This document shows positions 52,646 through 61,201 of a DNA stretch of 64,000 nt, in pieces (the stretch's first letter is position 1; every line of letters starts with the position of its first letter). A model generated the notes under the pieces. It had not been told where the DNA came from. It made no database searches and saw nothing but the letters and a program-made list of their open reading frames with translations. The stretch is from Candidatus Methanoperedentaceae archaeon GB37. Its GTDB lineage: Archaea > Halobacteriota > Methanosarcinia > Methanosarcinales > EX4572-44. The position numbers and the translations under genes are program-made. The stretch covers positions 1,588,150-1,652,149 of the forward strand of contig LR991653.1 of the NCBI GenBank assembly GCA_905171695.1, written 5' to 3'.

Positions 52646-53062
52646 TCATTCTTCCTTAGTCTTTGATGCAGGCGGTATCGAGACGATCTTTGCCGTTATC
52701 TGGCTTGAACCTCTGACATCATAGTCATAGGTGTTCTTGTAAGCCGCATTTATCGGTGCAGATATTAGAATTGGCCTGTATCCTCGCACCCTCCCTTTTT
52801 TATCGACCTCTGCCTCCGCCTTCATTGAGAGTGCCATCTTGAGTTCGAGATTGACCTCGGGAAAGTGATACCATGGCGCCTCTATATCATACTCAAGCTC
52901 ACCACTCTTAACTGCAAGATCGATCGCCTTCTGTGTTGCAATCGAGTTCTCATCAAGTGCATGCTGCGCATCTGCAAGCGAGATCCCAACAGACCTGAGG
53001 ATACTGCCAAGTGGAGCTACAAGCGCCTCAACGATCACCTTCTTCTCGTCCTTATCTACCAT
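52646..53062 (-). CDS. DUF2589-like beta-rich protein, short paralogue
   Basis: A 138-residue protein with an N-terminal helix pair (GISLADAQHALDENSIATQK) and a strand-rich core, VNLELKMALSMKAEAEVDKK and NAAYKNTYDYDVRGSSQITA. The arrangement parallels the larger paralogue next door. It resembles the poorly known DUF2589 family. GAGGAGCGGG precedes the ATG. Cytosolic by sequence. Function unknown. Confidence 0.7.
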   Translation of the reverse strand: MVDKDEKKVIVEALVAPLGSILRSVGISLADAQHALDENSIATQKAIDLAVKSGELEYDIEAPWYHFPEVNLELKMALSMKAEAEVDKKGRVRGYRPILISAPINAAYKNTYDYDVRGSSQITAKIVSIPPASKTKEE

Positions 53063-53097
53063 AGATCCCGCTCCTCAGGGATGTAAAAAAGGGGTGA

Positions 53098-53706
53098 TTA
53101 CGAAGGTGGTGAACTCGAAGCTTCCTGTATCTTGATCGTTGGCACAGCCCGATCTGGTGGAGGCACTGGCTTCAAGGTCGTCCTGAGGAGGCTCGTTCCT
53201 GTCTCAGAGAACGTGTACTTGGATTTGTACTTTGCATTAAAGGTTGAAGCATATGCAACAGTGGTCTCTGACTTGAGCTTGGCAGAAGCCTTTCCAAATA
53301 AGAAACTTGCCGAGGCACTTCCCTCGAATGTGGTCTTATTCTTGATGTTGAACTCCTTCTTGTGCTCTATCTCGGTTGATCGCTCAATTTTCATCGATAT
53401 TGTCATCTTAACCTCAATGATCGACTCTGTGAACTCATAAAATCGTGGTTGGAGCCCATACGTCAACAAGTTCATCGGCTGATCGTTTGTTACAAGCGTG
53501 GGCGACCCGGTGGGATTTCCCTCCTCATCAGTAGGTTGCTCGATCGCAAGAATAACACTACCAACCGGTAGTTCTGTCTCGGCAAGTGCCTGGGCCACCT
53601 CAATCGAGTTCATATCCAGTGCTTGCTGACTCTTTGCGATAGCAAGCGCCATCTCTTTTATCATCTCGCCAAATGGAACATTCAGCAATTCCTGTCCAAC
53701 ACTCAT
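53098..53706 (-). CDS. DUF2589-like beta-rich protein, long paralogue
   Basis: About 202 residues from MSVGQELLNVPFGEMIKEMA (start supported by AGAGGATGAT). The helix IAKSQQALDMNSIEVAQALA is followed by strands EVKMTISMKIERSTEIEHKK, a serine/alanine-rich segment (FEGSASASFLFGKASAKLKS) and NAKYKSKYTFSETGTSLLRT, ending in a proline-rich tail. It shares the core with the two following genes and is the first gene of the operon. No enzyme motif is seen; a structural or complex-forming role is inferred. Confidence 0.7.
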   Translation of the reverse strand: MSVGQELLNVPFGEMIKEMALAIAKSQQALDMNSIEVAQALAETELPVGSVILAIEQPTDEEGNPTGSPTLVTNDQPMNLLTYGLQPRFYEFTESIIEVKMTISMKIERSTEIEHKKEFNIKNKTTFEGSASASFLFGKASAKLKSETTVAYASTFNAKYKSKYTFSETGTSLLRTTLKPVPPPDRAVPTIKIQEASSSPPS

Positions 53707-53913
53707 ACTTATCATCCTCTAATAATGACGTGTGTCGGTTAACTTGCAAACTACTTAAAGATTCCTCTCGATTATGTGTTATAAATCCGCTGGATAACAG
53801 CACCATCTCATGCGAAGCACGGGTTGAACGTACTGGAAGCTTTTCTTTTTCAGGCATGGGTCTTCTGCCCCGAAACAGGTTTATCTGGAAACGTGATATA
53901 ATGCTCTCTGTGT

Positions 53914-54195
53914 ATGAAGAAGTGTGTACACATATTCGTTTCCGGTCTTGTGCAGGGAGTCTATTTCAGATCATATGCCAAGAGCAAAGCTACAGAGCTT
54001 AACCTTACAGGCTGGGTGCGGAATCGGAGGGACGGACGCGTTGAGATGATGGCTGCAGGCAGTGAATCAGATCTTAAGGAGTTCATAGACTGGTGCAGAG
54101 TTGGCTCTCCCCATTCACATGTTGAGCGTGTCGATACATCATGGGTTTCGTACGAGGAAGACTTTAACTCGTTCGATGTGATTCAAACAGAGTAG
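53914..54195 (+). CDS. acyP: Acylphosphatase
   Basis: A canonical 93-residue acylphosphatase. The catalytic arginine is in SGLVQGVYFRSYA and the asparagine in GWVRNRRDGRVEMMAAG. It hydrolyses small acyl phosphates such as acetyl or carbamoyl phosphate. It diverges from the PASTA operon and is convergent with the DUF190 gene. Confidence 0.95.
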   Translation: MKKCVHIFVSGLVQGVYFRSYAKSKATELNLTGWVRNRRDGRVEMMAAGSESDLKEFIDWCRVGSPHSHVERVDTSWVSYEEDFNSFDVIQTE

Positions 54196-54216
54196 GGCTG
54201 AAGAGCAGGAGAGTAA

Positions 54217-54236
54217 GGCTGATATATCTCTCAGCC
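54217..54236. terminator. Hairpin between acyP and DUF190 gene
   Basis: GGCTGA-TATATCTC-TCAGCC forms a 6-bp stem in the gap between the convergent genes. It probably marks transcript ends. Confidence 0.4.
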
Positions 54237-54289
54237 ACGTGGACGAACCTGGTGGCACGGATAATAACTTGAATAGTGATCTCTAAAGA

Positions 54290-54622
54290 TCAGACCGTTT
54301 TTTTGAATTTGTGCCCCATCAAGACCTCAACATCCATCAGAATAACAAGCTCGTCCTTCACAATCTCAAGAAGCTCTGGTAGAATCGGGTTCAACCGGTC
54401 TTCTGTTTCAACCACCTCAACGACGATAGGCAGATCCTCACTTAGCCTGAGTATGCTTGCAGTATGAAGGATGCTGCGCACACCATATCCCTCAATGCCT
54501 CGAAAGACCGTGGCACCACTGACACCGCTTCGTCTCAGGTATTCAACGACTGCGTGGTATGCAGATCTGCCTTCAAACCTGTCAGACTCTCCAAAATATA
54601 TTCGAAGCAACTTAGCCTTCAC
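54290..54622 (-). CDS. DUF190 PII-like protein
   Basis: A 110-residue DUF190 protein, a PII-like trimeric fold: LLRIYFGESDRFEGRSAYHA, then GVSGATVFRGIEGYGVRSIL and LPIVVEVVETEDRL. In bacteria and archaea it is commonly encoded with fluoride channels and may sense a nucleotide or fluoride. Here it follows two crcB genes on the same strand after a 69-base gap. Confidence 0.9.
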   Translation of the reverse strand: MKAKLLRIYFGESDRFEGRSAYHAVVEYLRRSGVSGATVFRGIEGYGVRSILHTASILRLSEDLPIVVEVVETEDRLNPILPELLEIVKDELVILMDVEVLMGHKFKKTV

Positions 54623-54691
54623 ACCTTCACCCTCATGAAATCATAGCCACACAAACATTCTATACGCACCAAGCGATATATACCCATCCTT

Positions 54692-55066
54692 TCACATGCC
54701 GAAAACGATCGTTGTCACAAACCACCTGCCAACAAAGACCCCTGTAACGCAGAACCCAAGATTCGCCAGCACATTGAATATAGCCAGCAACCATCTCCCT
54801 GTCTCAATCAACCTGAACGTCTCATAGCTGAAGGTCGAAAACGTGGTGAAAGCACCAAGCATACCGATGTTAAAGAAATAGATAAGAGACGTGGTTTGTT
54901 GGAGAGAGACTGCCGCAGACAAGAGCGTGCTGCCGATAACATTCACAACAAGCGTCCCAGATGGAAGATCACCCCACCGCGATGCAAAACCAGAGACAAC
55001 ATACCGTAGCACTGCACCACAACCACCACCCAGACCCGTCAGCACCATGAGCAACATCAACTCCAA
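54692..55066 (-). CDS. crcB: CrcB/FluC fluoride channel 1
   Basis: A 124-residue, four-helix membrane protein. Signatures are GGGCGAVLRYVVSG, GTLVVNVIGSTLL and AFTTFSTFSYETF, the pore phenylalanines and threonines. It exports fluoride. Its start overlaps the second crcB by 10 bases. Paired genes often encode oppositely oriented subunits of a heterodimer. Confidence 0.92.
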   Translation of the reverse strand: MELMLLMVLTGLGGGCGAVLRYVVSGFASRWGDLPSGTLVVNVIGSTLLSAAVSLQQTTSLIYFFNIGMLGAFTTFSTFSYETFRLIETGRWLLAIFNVLANLGFCVTGVFVGRWFVTTIVFGM

Positions 55067-55488
55067 CCAGCACCCCTTCTCAGTAAGAGTATTGAGAGCG
55101 CACGCCCAGCGAAAACAGCAAGCATACAGCAGAACACATTCAACAAGACATTAACAAAAAAACCAGTGAAACCGAGATTAGCACTCTGAAGAGCAAAAGT
55201 AGAAAAAGTAGTAAAACTACCACAAAAACCAATAGCTACAAAAAAACGCATGTCTCTACTGAAAAAATCACCATAAACCAACGAATACATGAAAAATCCA
55301 AGAAAGAAACTCCCAACCACGTTCACAACAAGCGTGCCACCAACACCCGAGAACACCCCACAGATCAGAACGCGCAGCACACTGCCTACAAACCCACCCC
55401 CGGCTATTAAGAGAACCGTACCCAAACCAAAATCCACAGCAGACCGCACACACCACACCCAGAATCCCGCAATACAACCCTCGCACAC
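55057..55488 (-). CDS. crcB: CrcB/FluC fluoride channel 2
   Basis: A 143-residue CrcB with AGGGFVGSVLRVLICG, GTLVVNVVGSFFLGF and GSFTTFSTFALQ. The N-terminal 20 residues are unusually long and cysteine-containing, so the true start may be a later GTG (VDFGLGTVLL). It overlaps crcB 1 by 10 bases. Together they form the fluoride-export unit with DUF190. No fluoride riboswitch was recognised upstream. Confidence 0.9.
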   Translation of the reverse strand: MCEGCIAGFWVWCVRSAVDFGLGTVLLIAGGGFVGSVLRVLICGVFSGVGGTLVVNVVGSFFLGFFMYSLVYGDFFSRDMRFFVAIGFCGSFTTFSTFALQSANLGFTGFFVNVLLNVFCCMLAVFAGRALSILLLRRGAGWS

Positions 55489-55511
55489 TCACTCAAAACT
55501 CGAACACTCAC

Positions 55512-56255
55512 TCAAAAGAAGATCTTCACACGCCCTCCCACGGGATGGTTCCTAACCTCAACCGATGTAGTCACATAAGAAAGATGCCTCTCTGCAAGAG
55601 CCACCGCTATCTCAAGCTCTTCCACGGTCGGACGCCGCGAAAAACCATTCACAGGCACATATCTGATAATCCGAAGAGATATATCACGGCTGATAGACGA
55701 TAAAAACTCTGCAACTCGTTCAATCTCCGAAGAATCAACCACTCCAGGTATAAGAACCGTTTCAACCTCGAAATCAACAGAATACCAATGCAAACGCTCA
55801 ACAGCTTCCAGCACAGGCAAATTACTCCGCCCAGTATACTCCATGTGAATACTCTCAGTATACGCCTTCAGGTCAAGATGCACCTCAGAACCGGAAAGAC
55901 CCTCCACCACCCGATCGCTCAAAAAATACCCATTGGTAGAAAGAATAACACGCCGCCCACGCAACAGAGAAAGAAGCTCCAACAACTCCCGAACCTGCAA
56001 CGTAGGCTCGCCACCAGCAATAAGAACACGCCTACCCAGAGGCATGCGCTCCACAATATCCTCAACAGAGACATCCCTACCAGCCCCAGCCCTTGCAGAA
56101 CTGAAACAACCCTTACAACTAAAATTACACCCTGCCAACTGAAGAGTGCACTGAGACTTCGACAACGCAAGATAACAGACGTTCACAACCCCACATAAAC
56201 CACAGAGATCATTCAAGAGACTATCGGAGAAAGACCAAAATTTTTTATTTTCCAT
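55512..56255 (-). CDS. Radical SAM enzyme
   Basis: A 247-residue radical SAM protein. The cluster motif is C43-NFS-C47-KG-C50, and SAM binding is seen in LIAGGEPTLQ. Extra cysteines C18, C21 and C27 before it could hold an auxiliary site. It resembles archaeal activating-enzyme-like members of unknown substrate. It precedes the crcB genes by 23 bases on the minus strand, so they may be co-transcribed. GGTGAG lies before the ATG. Confidence 0.85.
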   Translation of the reverse strand: MENKKFWSFSDSLLNDLCGLCGVVNVCYLALSKSQCTLQLAGCNFSCKGCFSSARAGAGRDVSVEDIVERMPLGRRVLIAGGEPTLQVRELLELLSLLRGRRVILSTNGYFLSDRVVEGLSGSEVHLDLKAYTESIHMEYTGRSNLPVLEAVERLHWYSVDFEVETVLIPGVVDSSEIERVAEFLSSISRDISLRIIRYVPVNGFSRRPTVEELEIAVALAERHLSYVTTSVEVRNHPVGGRVKIFF

Positions 56256-56292
56256 CTCACCAACAATAAGTTAACATGACCAGAAGACACAA

Positions 56293-56394
56293 GATATAAA
56301 TAAGACGACATACTTACACAAACACAGATTTTACTCTATCAAAATATTGAGGGTCTCTCGTGTTCACCCGCATTTATGATTGGAAGGAGATAAT
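56293..56394 (+). promoter_or_regulatory. Promoter and ribosome site of the S-layer-like gene
   Basis: GATATAAATAAG (TATA box, about 56293) lies 100 bases upstream of the start. AAGGAGATAAT directly precedes the ATG at 56395, which decides that start over a TTG at 56380. The leader is about 70 bases. Confidence 0.6.
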
Positions 56395-59300
56395 ATGAGG
56401 TTCTTGAAAGATGCACTCACAGGAATAACCGTACTGATAATAATCACAGCAATAATCACACTGATCGCAATGGCAGCGCCAAGTGTCATAGACATATATC
56501 CAAGGGGAGGGGAAACGGTTAATGGCACTGTCAGGGTAAGTGCGAATGCGAGTGATGATGTGGGATTCATTGTAAAGGTAAGCTTTAATTACTCAGACGA
56601 TGGCGGGTCGAATTGGTATCCCATAGGTGATAATACAACATCCGATCCTTACACGGTTCAGTGGAACACAATAGGTCTAACTGATGGCTCAAACTACCTC
56701 ATCCGCGCCACTGCCACGAACGACACAGGCTTCACCGCATCTAACACATCAGATGCCACGTTCACGGTGCAGAACACGATGAGTAGCCCAACAGCTCCTA
56801 ATGTTACAAATGTTGTTGTTACACCTGGTGTGACAAGTGCTACGGTCTCTTTTGATGTGAATCAAAGCAATGCTCCAACCCGTATTAAATATGGAACAAC
56901 TTCTTTAGATAAATGGAGCGATTGGGATAATTCCACACCATACAGCATTGATTTAACTGGTCTTACCAATGGAACAACATATTACTACAGCATCTATGCC
57001 TATAACGCATCAGACACAACGTGTTCTACCAACACAACAATCGACACGTTCACTACCATCACCCCAACAGCTCCTAATGTTACAAATGTTGTTGTTACAC
57101 CTGGTGTGACAAGTGCTACGGTCTCTTTTGATGTGAATCAAAGCAATGCTCCAACCCGTATTAAATATGGAACAACTTCTTTAGATAAATGGAGCGATTG
57201 GGATAATTCCACACCATACAGCATTGATTTAACTGGTCTTACCAATGGAACAACATATTACTACAGCATCTATGCCTATAACGCATCAGACACAACGTGT
57301 TCTACCAACACAACAATCGACACGTTCACTACCATCACCCCAACAGCTCCTAATGTTACAAATGTTGTTGTTACACCTGGTGTGACAAGTGCTACGGTCT
57401 CTTTTGATGTGAATCAAAGCAATGCTCCAACCCGTATTAAATATGGAACAACTTCTTTAGATAAATGGAGCGATTGGGATAATTCCACACCATACAGCAT
57501 TGATTTAACTGGTCTTACCAATGGAACAACATATTACTACAGCATCTATGCCTATAACGCATCAGACACAACGTGTTCTACCAACACAACAATCGACACG
57601 TTCACCACGGGCCAGCCACCACCCAATATTACAACCCCAACATCAAATCCCCAGAATACTGAAAGCGTGGAAGGCGTGCAAACGACGTTCTACATTGAGG
57701 TTGACCAGATCGTTAACATAAGCTGGAAGCTCGATGGAAACTACAAATACACGAACACCAGTGTGAAAAATGCCACTTTCATCACAACTGCGAGTGCTGG
57801 CACGCATACTGTAACTGCTAATGCGAGTAACAACAATGGTTATGTGAACCAGACTTGGAACTGGACCGTGCACCCCAGATACTACAATACTGGTTATCGT
57901 ATCTGGGCTGCTGACGAGGACATGAATACTACGTATACGTGGACTGCGCAGAGTTTCTCAGGGTTCTTCTATGATCTGGAGGAGGATGTGAGCAGTGAGA
58001 CGATGACGATTTACCTCGACTCTAAGGATGACAGGAGTATTGAGGAGGGCGATCTGGTGTATAAGTCTGTGCCTGTCAGTGTCGAGTTTGACTATGATTC
58101 ATGGGGCAGGTACAATCTTACTGGTTTCATGGCTGAGAAGTACTTTGCAGCCTACACTGATGAGACAGAGATAGAGGATGTGGACCCTGAGAATCTGCTC
58201 TCACACGGTTATCTCTCTAAGATATTGATAGATGAAGGTGGTGAGAGTTCTGAGAAGCACACGATCACAATCGGGAGCACGCTCACACTCAAAGAGGGAT
58301 ATATGTTGAAGGCTGTTGATGTCGATGCAGAGTCTGCGATCGTCCTCTTTGTCCTCCTGAAGGACGGGGAGGAGGTTGACACAGGTGAGCCTGTCGAGGC
58401 TGGTGAGGACTACATCTACACCAAGAAGATCGGGAGCGTCAGGGATGTCCCGATCATAATCGTTCACGTCGAGAATGTCTTTCACGGGCGGGAGACCGAT
58501 GCAGCGTTTATACGCGGCGTCTTCCAGATCTCAGAGAACCCACTCGAGATCGATACTGGTGATCAGTACGGGATAATGGAGGTTAAGAGCAAGAGCAGCA
58601 GTGGGATCAGGATGGAGAACGAGGACTCGTTCGACCTTGATGAGGACAGTATCGTTGATATCATGGGCGATATCAAGTTCAAGGTGGCAGATGATTCTGA
58701 TACTCTTCGATTCGCGCCCTTCGTTGAGGGGCTTGAGAAGCTCCGTGGCACAGTCTCTCTTGGTGAAGATGCTTTTGAGTGGACGCCACTCAACTTCGAG
58801 GGATTGTACTATGATTTCGATACTGGTTTTTGGAGCGAGACTTTGAACGCCACCGAGGTTGATGTGGACGGTCGCAGTATCGATGAAGGCAAACTGGTGT
58901 ATACGACTGCCCCGGTCAGTGTCGAGTTTGACTACGCTAAATGGGGGAGGTATGATCTTGTTGGTTTCATGGGTGGGGAGTACTTTGCAGCCTACACTGA
59001 TAAGACAAACATAACTGATGTGGATCCTGAGAATCTGCTCTCTCATGGCTACCTACCCGAAGTATTGATAGATGAAGGTGGTGAGAGTTCTGAGAAGCAC
59101 ACGATCACAATCGGGAGCACGCTCACACTCAAAGAGGGATATATGTTGAAGGCTGTTGATGTCGATGCAGAGTCTGCGATCGTCCTCTTTGTCCTCCTGA
59201 AGGACGGGGAGGAGGTTGACACAGGTGAGCCTGTCGAGGCTGGTGAGGACTACATCTACACCAAGAAGATCGGGAGCGTCAGGGATGTCCCGATCATAAT

Positions 59301-60534
59301 CGTTCACGTTGAGAATGTCTTTCACGGGCGGGAGACCGATGCAGCGTTTATACGCGGCGTCTTCCAGATCTCAGAGAACCCACTCGAGGTCGATACTGGT
59401 GATGAGTACGGGATAATGGAAGTAACGAGCACAAGTCATGGAATTGAGATGAAGAACAAGGAGGAGGTGGTGGACCTTGAGGCTGGTGATATAATCGATG
59501 TGATGGGCGAGATCAGGTTTGAGGTGGCAGATGATCCTGACAGCCTGCGCTGGTATCCATTCATCATGGTCGATCTTGAGGCAGAGTCGGCGAGCAAGCT
59601 CAAGATCGATGCTCCTGAGACCGCTATAGAGCGCGATCTGATAACCATAAGAGTCACAACTGGAAGAGACGAGCCTGTGCCGGGTGCGGATGTCGAGATC
59701 GATGGCGAAGCGATCGGCACAACCGATTCAAACGGCGAAGTAACCCACACGCTCACCAGAGTTGGAACCTCAACGATCAATGCCACAAAGGTGGGTTACG
59801 AGTCGGCTTCAAAGACGATAACCGTTGAGCGGTACGTTGAGACCCAGATAAGGATCGAATCTCCAAGTGAGATCCTCCAGACCGAGGAGTTTGAACTGAG
59901 AGTAACCGTTGGGGGAGAGCCGCTATCAGGCGCGAGCATACTTGTCGACAACCATTCTGTTGGCACAACCGATACAAACGGGAGTTTCAACTACACCTTC
60001 CAGACAAGCGGCACGCACACGGTGAGAGCCGAGAAGACAGGGTACCTCGCGGCTGAGAAGACGATCAATGTGATAAAACCATACTCAAAGTTTGAAGCCA
60101 CCGCGTTCAATATTACGCCCGTGAATGTGACGATGAAAGAACCCGTCTTCATAACCGCGAATATCACCAACCGAGGGAACATACGTGGTGAGGAGAGGGT
60201 CGAACTCAAGATCAATGGTACATCTGTTGACTCGCGGAATATCACGCTTGAACCTGGTGAAGAGATCAGGGTCAACTTCACGTTCGTGGAGAGAGAGTCA
60301 CCTGGGACGTATTACGCGGAGATCTTGAATAAAGGTGGAGAGTTCCATGTGGAGAAGAAGCCGATGGGTTGGCTCCTCTATGCAGGGATTGCAACGGTCA
60401 TAGGACTCGTTCTGATCTATCTTGTCACGATGCGCCCGGGCAGAGGTGAAGGAGGTGGTAGTGGCGGCTCAGGCGCCGTCAGGGGTCGGCTCGGATCGAA
60501 GCTCTCACGGCTCAAGATGAAGATCAGAAGATGA
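56395..60534 (+). CDS. Giant S-layer-like surface protein with repeat domains
   Basis: A 1379-residue surface protein. A signal peptide (LTGITVLIIITAIITLIAMA) is followed by a Big-type Ig domain and three identical 92-residue fibronectin-III-like repeats (56791-57618). Another Ig strand region follows, then two S-layer-related duplicated domains of the Methanosarcina type, each with FDYxxWGRY and FAAYTD, spaced 280 residues apart. Two carboxypeptidase-regulatory/PEGA-like domains and a CARDB-like domain come next. It ends in a membrane helix (WLLYAGIATVIGLVLIYLV) and a glycine-rich, basic tail. It probably forms or decorates the cell envelope. Many NxS/T sites suggest heavy glycosylation. Confidence 0.92.
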   Translation: MRFLKDALTGITVLIIITAIITLIAMAAPSVIDIYPRGGETVNGTVRVSANASDDVGFIVKVSFNYSDDGGSNWYPIGDNTTSDPYTVQWNTIGLTDGSNYLIRATATNDTGFTASNTSDATFTVQNTMSSPTAPNVTNVVVTPGVTSATVSFDVNQSNAPTRIKYGTTSLDKWSDWDNSTPYSIDLTGLTNGTTYYYSIYAYNASDTTCSTNTTIDTFTTITPTAPNVTNVVVTPGVTSATVSFDVNQSNAPTRIKYGTTSLDKWSDWDNSTPYSIDLTGLTNGTTYYYSIYAYNASDTTCSTNTTIDTFTTITPTAPNVTNVVVTPGVTSATVSFDVNQSNAPTRIKYGTTSLDKWSDWDNSTPYSIDLTGLTNGTTYYYSIYAYNASDTTCSTNTTIDTFTTGQPPPNITTPTSNPQNTESVEGVQTTFYIEVDQIVNISWKLDGNYKYTNTSVKNATFITTASAGTHTVTANASNNNGYVNQTWNWTVHPRYYNTGYRIWAADEDMNTTYTWTAQSFSGFFYDLEEDVSSETMTIYLDSKDDRSIEEGDLVYKSVPVSVEFDYDSWGRYNLTGFMAEKYFAAYTDETEIEDVDPENLLSHGYLSKILIDEGGESSEKHTITIGSTLTLKEGYMLKAVDVDAESAIVLFVLLKDGEEVDTGEPVEAGEDYIYTKKIGSVRDVPIIIVHVENVFHGRETDAAFIRGVFQISENPLEIDTGDQYGIMEVKSKSSSGIRMENEDSFDLDEDSIVDIMGDIKFKVADDSDTLRFAPFVEGLEKLRGTVSLGEDAFEWTPLNFEGLYYDFDTGFWSETLNATEVDVDGRSIDEGKLVYTTAPVSVEFDYAKWGRYDLVGFMGGEYFAAYTDKTNITDVDPENLLSHGYLPEVLIDEGGESSEKHTITIGSTLTLKEGYMLKAVDVDAESAIVLFVLLKDGEEVDTGEPVEAGEDYIYTKKIGSVRDVPIIIVHVENVFHGRETDAAFIRGVFQISENPLEVDTGDEYGIMEVTSTSHGIEMKNKEEVVDLEAGDIIDVMGEIRFEVADDPDSLRWYPFIMVDLEAESASKLKIDAPETAIERDLITIRVTTGRDEPVPGADVEIDGEAIGTTDSNGEVTHTLTRVGTSTINATKVGYESASKTITVERYVETQIRIESPSEILQTEEFELRVTVGGEPLSGASILVDNHSVGTTDTNGSFNYTFQTSGTHTVRAEKTGYLAAEKTINVIKPYSKFEATAFNITPVNVTMKEPVFITANITNRGNIRGEERVELKINGTSVDSRNITLEPGEEIRVNFTFVERESPGTYYAEILNKGGEFHVEKKPMGWLLYAGIATVIGLVLIYLVTMRPGRGEGGGSGGSGAVRGRLGSKLSRLKMKIRR
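56791..57618 (+). repeat. Three tandem 276-bp repeats
   Basis: Units start at 56791, 57067 and 57343, each beginning ACAGCTCCTAATGTTACAAA. They appear identical at nucleotide level except for the final bases of the last unit. Identity at silent sites points to recent expansion or gene conversion. Copy number may vary between cells. Confidence 0.95.
58223..59420 (+). repeat. Near-identical 358-bp segments with 840-bp period
   Basis: Bases 58223-58580 and 59063-59420 match almost perfectly (for example C versus T at 58470/59310), while the sequences around them diverge. They are equivalent parts of the two S-layer domains and are probably homogenised by gene conversion. Confidence 0.92.
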
Positions 60535-60554
60535 AAGAAGAGCACTAATGGATC

Positions 60555-61199
60555 ATGGATGATTGCAGGCATCGGCTGGAGACCTATCTCCTAAGAGAAG
60601 GGGCAGACCTTGTCGGCTTCACATCGGCCGCAGACTTTGCCTCTGCACTGGACGGCTCCGCCCCATCGGACCACTTGAAGGACGCGAGGAGCGTTCTCAC
60701 CATTGCGGTCAGGGTGGACGCGCCACCCGGGACAAAGAAGAAGCGTGCGATGGCTGAATGGCGTGGAAAGGTCTTCCCACTCTGTGAGCTTGCCTTCAAA
60801 GCCTCCAGACTCCTCTTCGATGAGAGCTACCATGCCCTCGTTGTACCTCCTGCCACGCGCTCTGCCTACGAGGCACTCCAGGGCGAGATATCGCACAAGC
60901 ATGCGGCTGTCAAGTCAGGGCTTGGATGCATCGGCAAGTCAAGCCTCCTTGTAACGCCAGAGTTCGGTCCGAGGGTTGCATTGATCTCAATAATAACCGA
61001 TGCAGACCTGGGAGGGGGGAGAGAGTTCAGAGAAGACCTATGTGGTGACTGTGATATCTGCGTCCAGGTATGCCCGGTCGAGGATACGGTCAACGAAGAA
61101 GAGAAAGACGGATACTACATGATAAGAAAAGAGAGGTGCATAAAGTGCTACCTCTGCTATACAGAGTGCCCGATCGGAGCAGGGAATACCGGGCACTGA
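60555..61199 (+). CDS. QueG-like double [4Fe-4S] protein
   Basis: A 214-residue protein resembling epoxyqueuosine reductase-type and related archaeal ferredoxin proteins. The N-terminal domain (GADLVGFTSAADF, RSVLTIAVRV) is followed by KSGLGCIGKSSLLVTPEFGP and two cluster motifs, CGDCDICVQVCPVE and CIKCYLCYTECPIG. It lacks the cobalamin-binding extensions of QueG proper, so it is more likely a redox protein of unknown substrate. Its ATG lies 20 bases after the S-layer gene. Confidence 0.82.
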   Translation: MDDCRHRLETYLLREGADLVGFTSAADFASALDGSAPSDHLKDARSVLTIAVRVDAPPGTKKKRAMAEWRGKVFPLCELAFKASRLLFDESYHALVVPPATRSAYEALQGEISHKHAAVKSGLGCIGKSSLLVTPEFGPRVALISIITDADLGGGREFREDLCGDCDICVQVCPVEDTVNEEEKDGYYMIRKERCIKCYLCYTECPIGAGNTGH

Positions 61200-61201
61200 G
61201 A

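Noticed and set aside
56791-57618. 276-bp repeats as a mobile element
   Set aside because: They are in-frame domain repeats of one surface protein with no transposase or terminal repeats.
58531-59046. 171-codon minus-strand frame, and related ones at 58201 and 59053
   Set aside because: Shadows of the S-layer-like gene; they repeat because the coding strand repeats.
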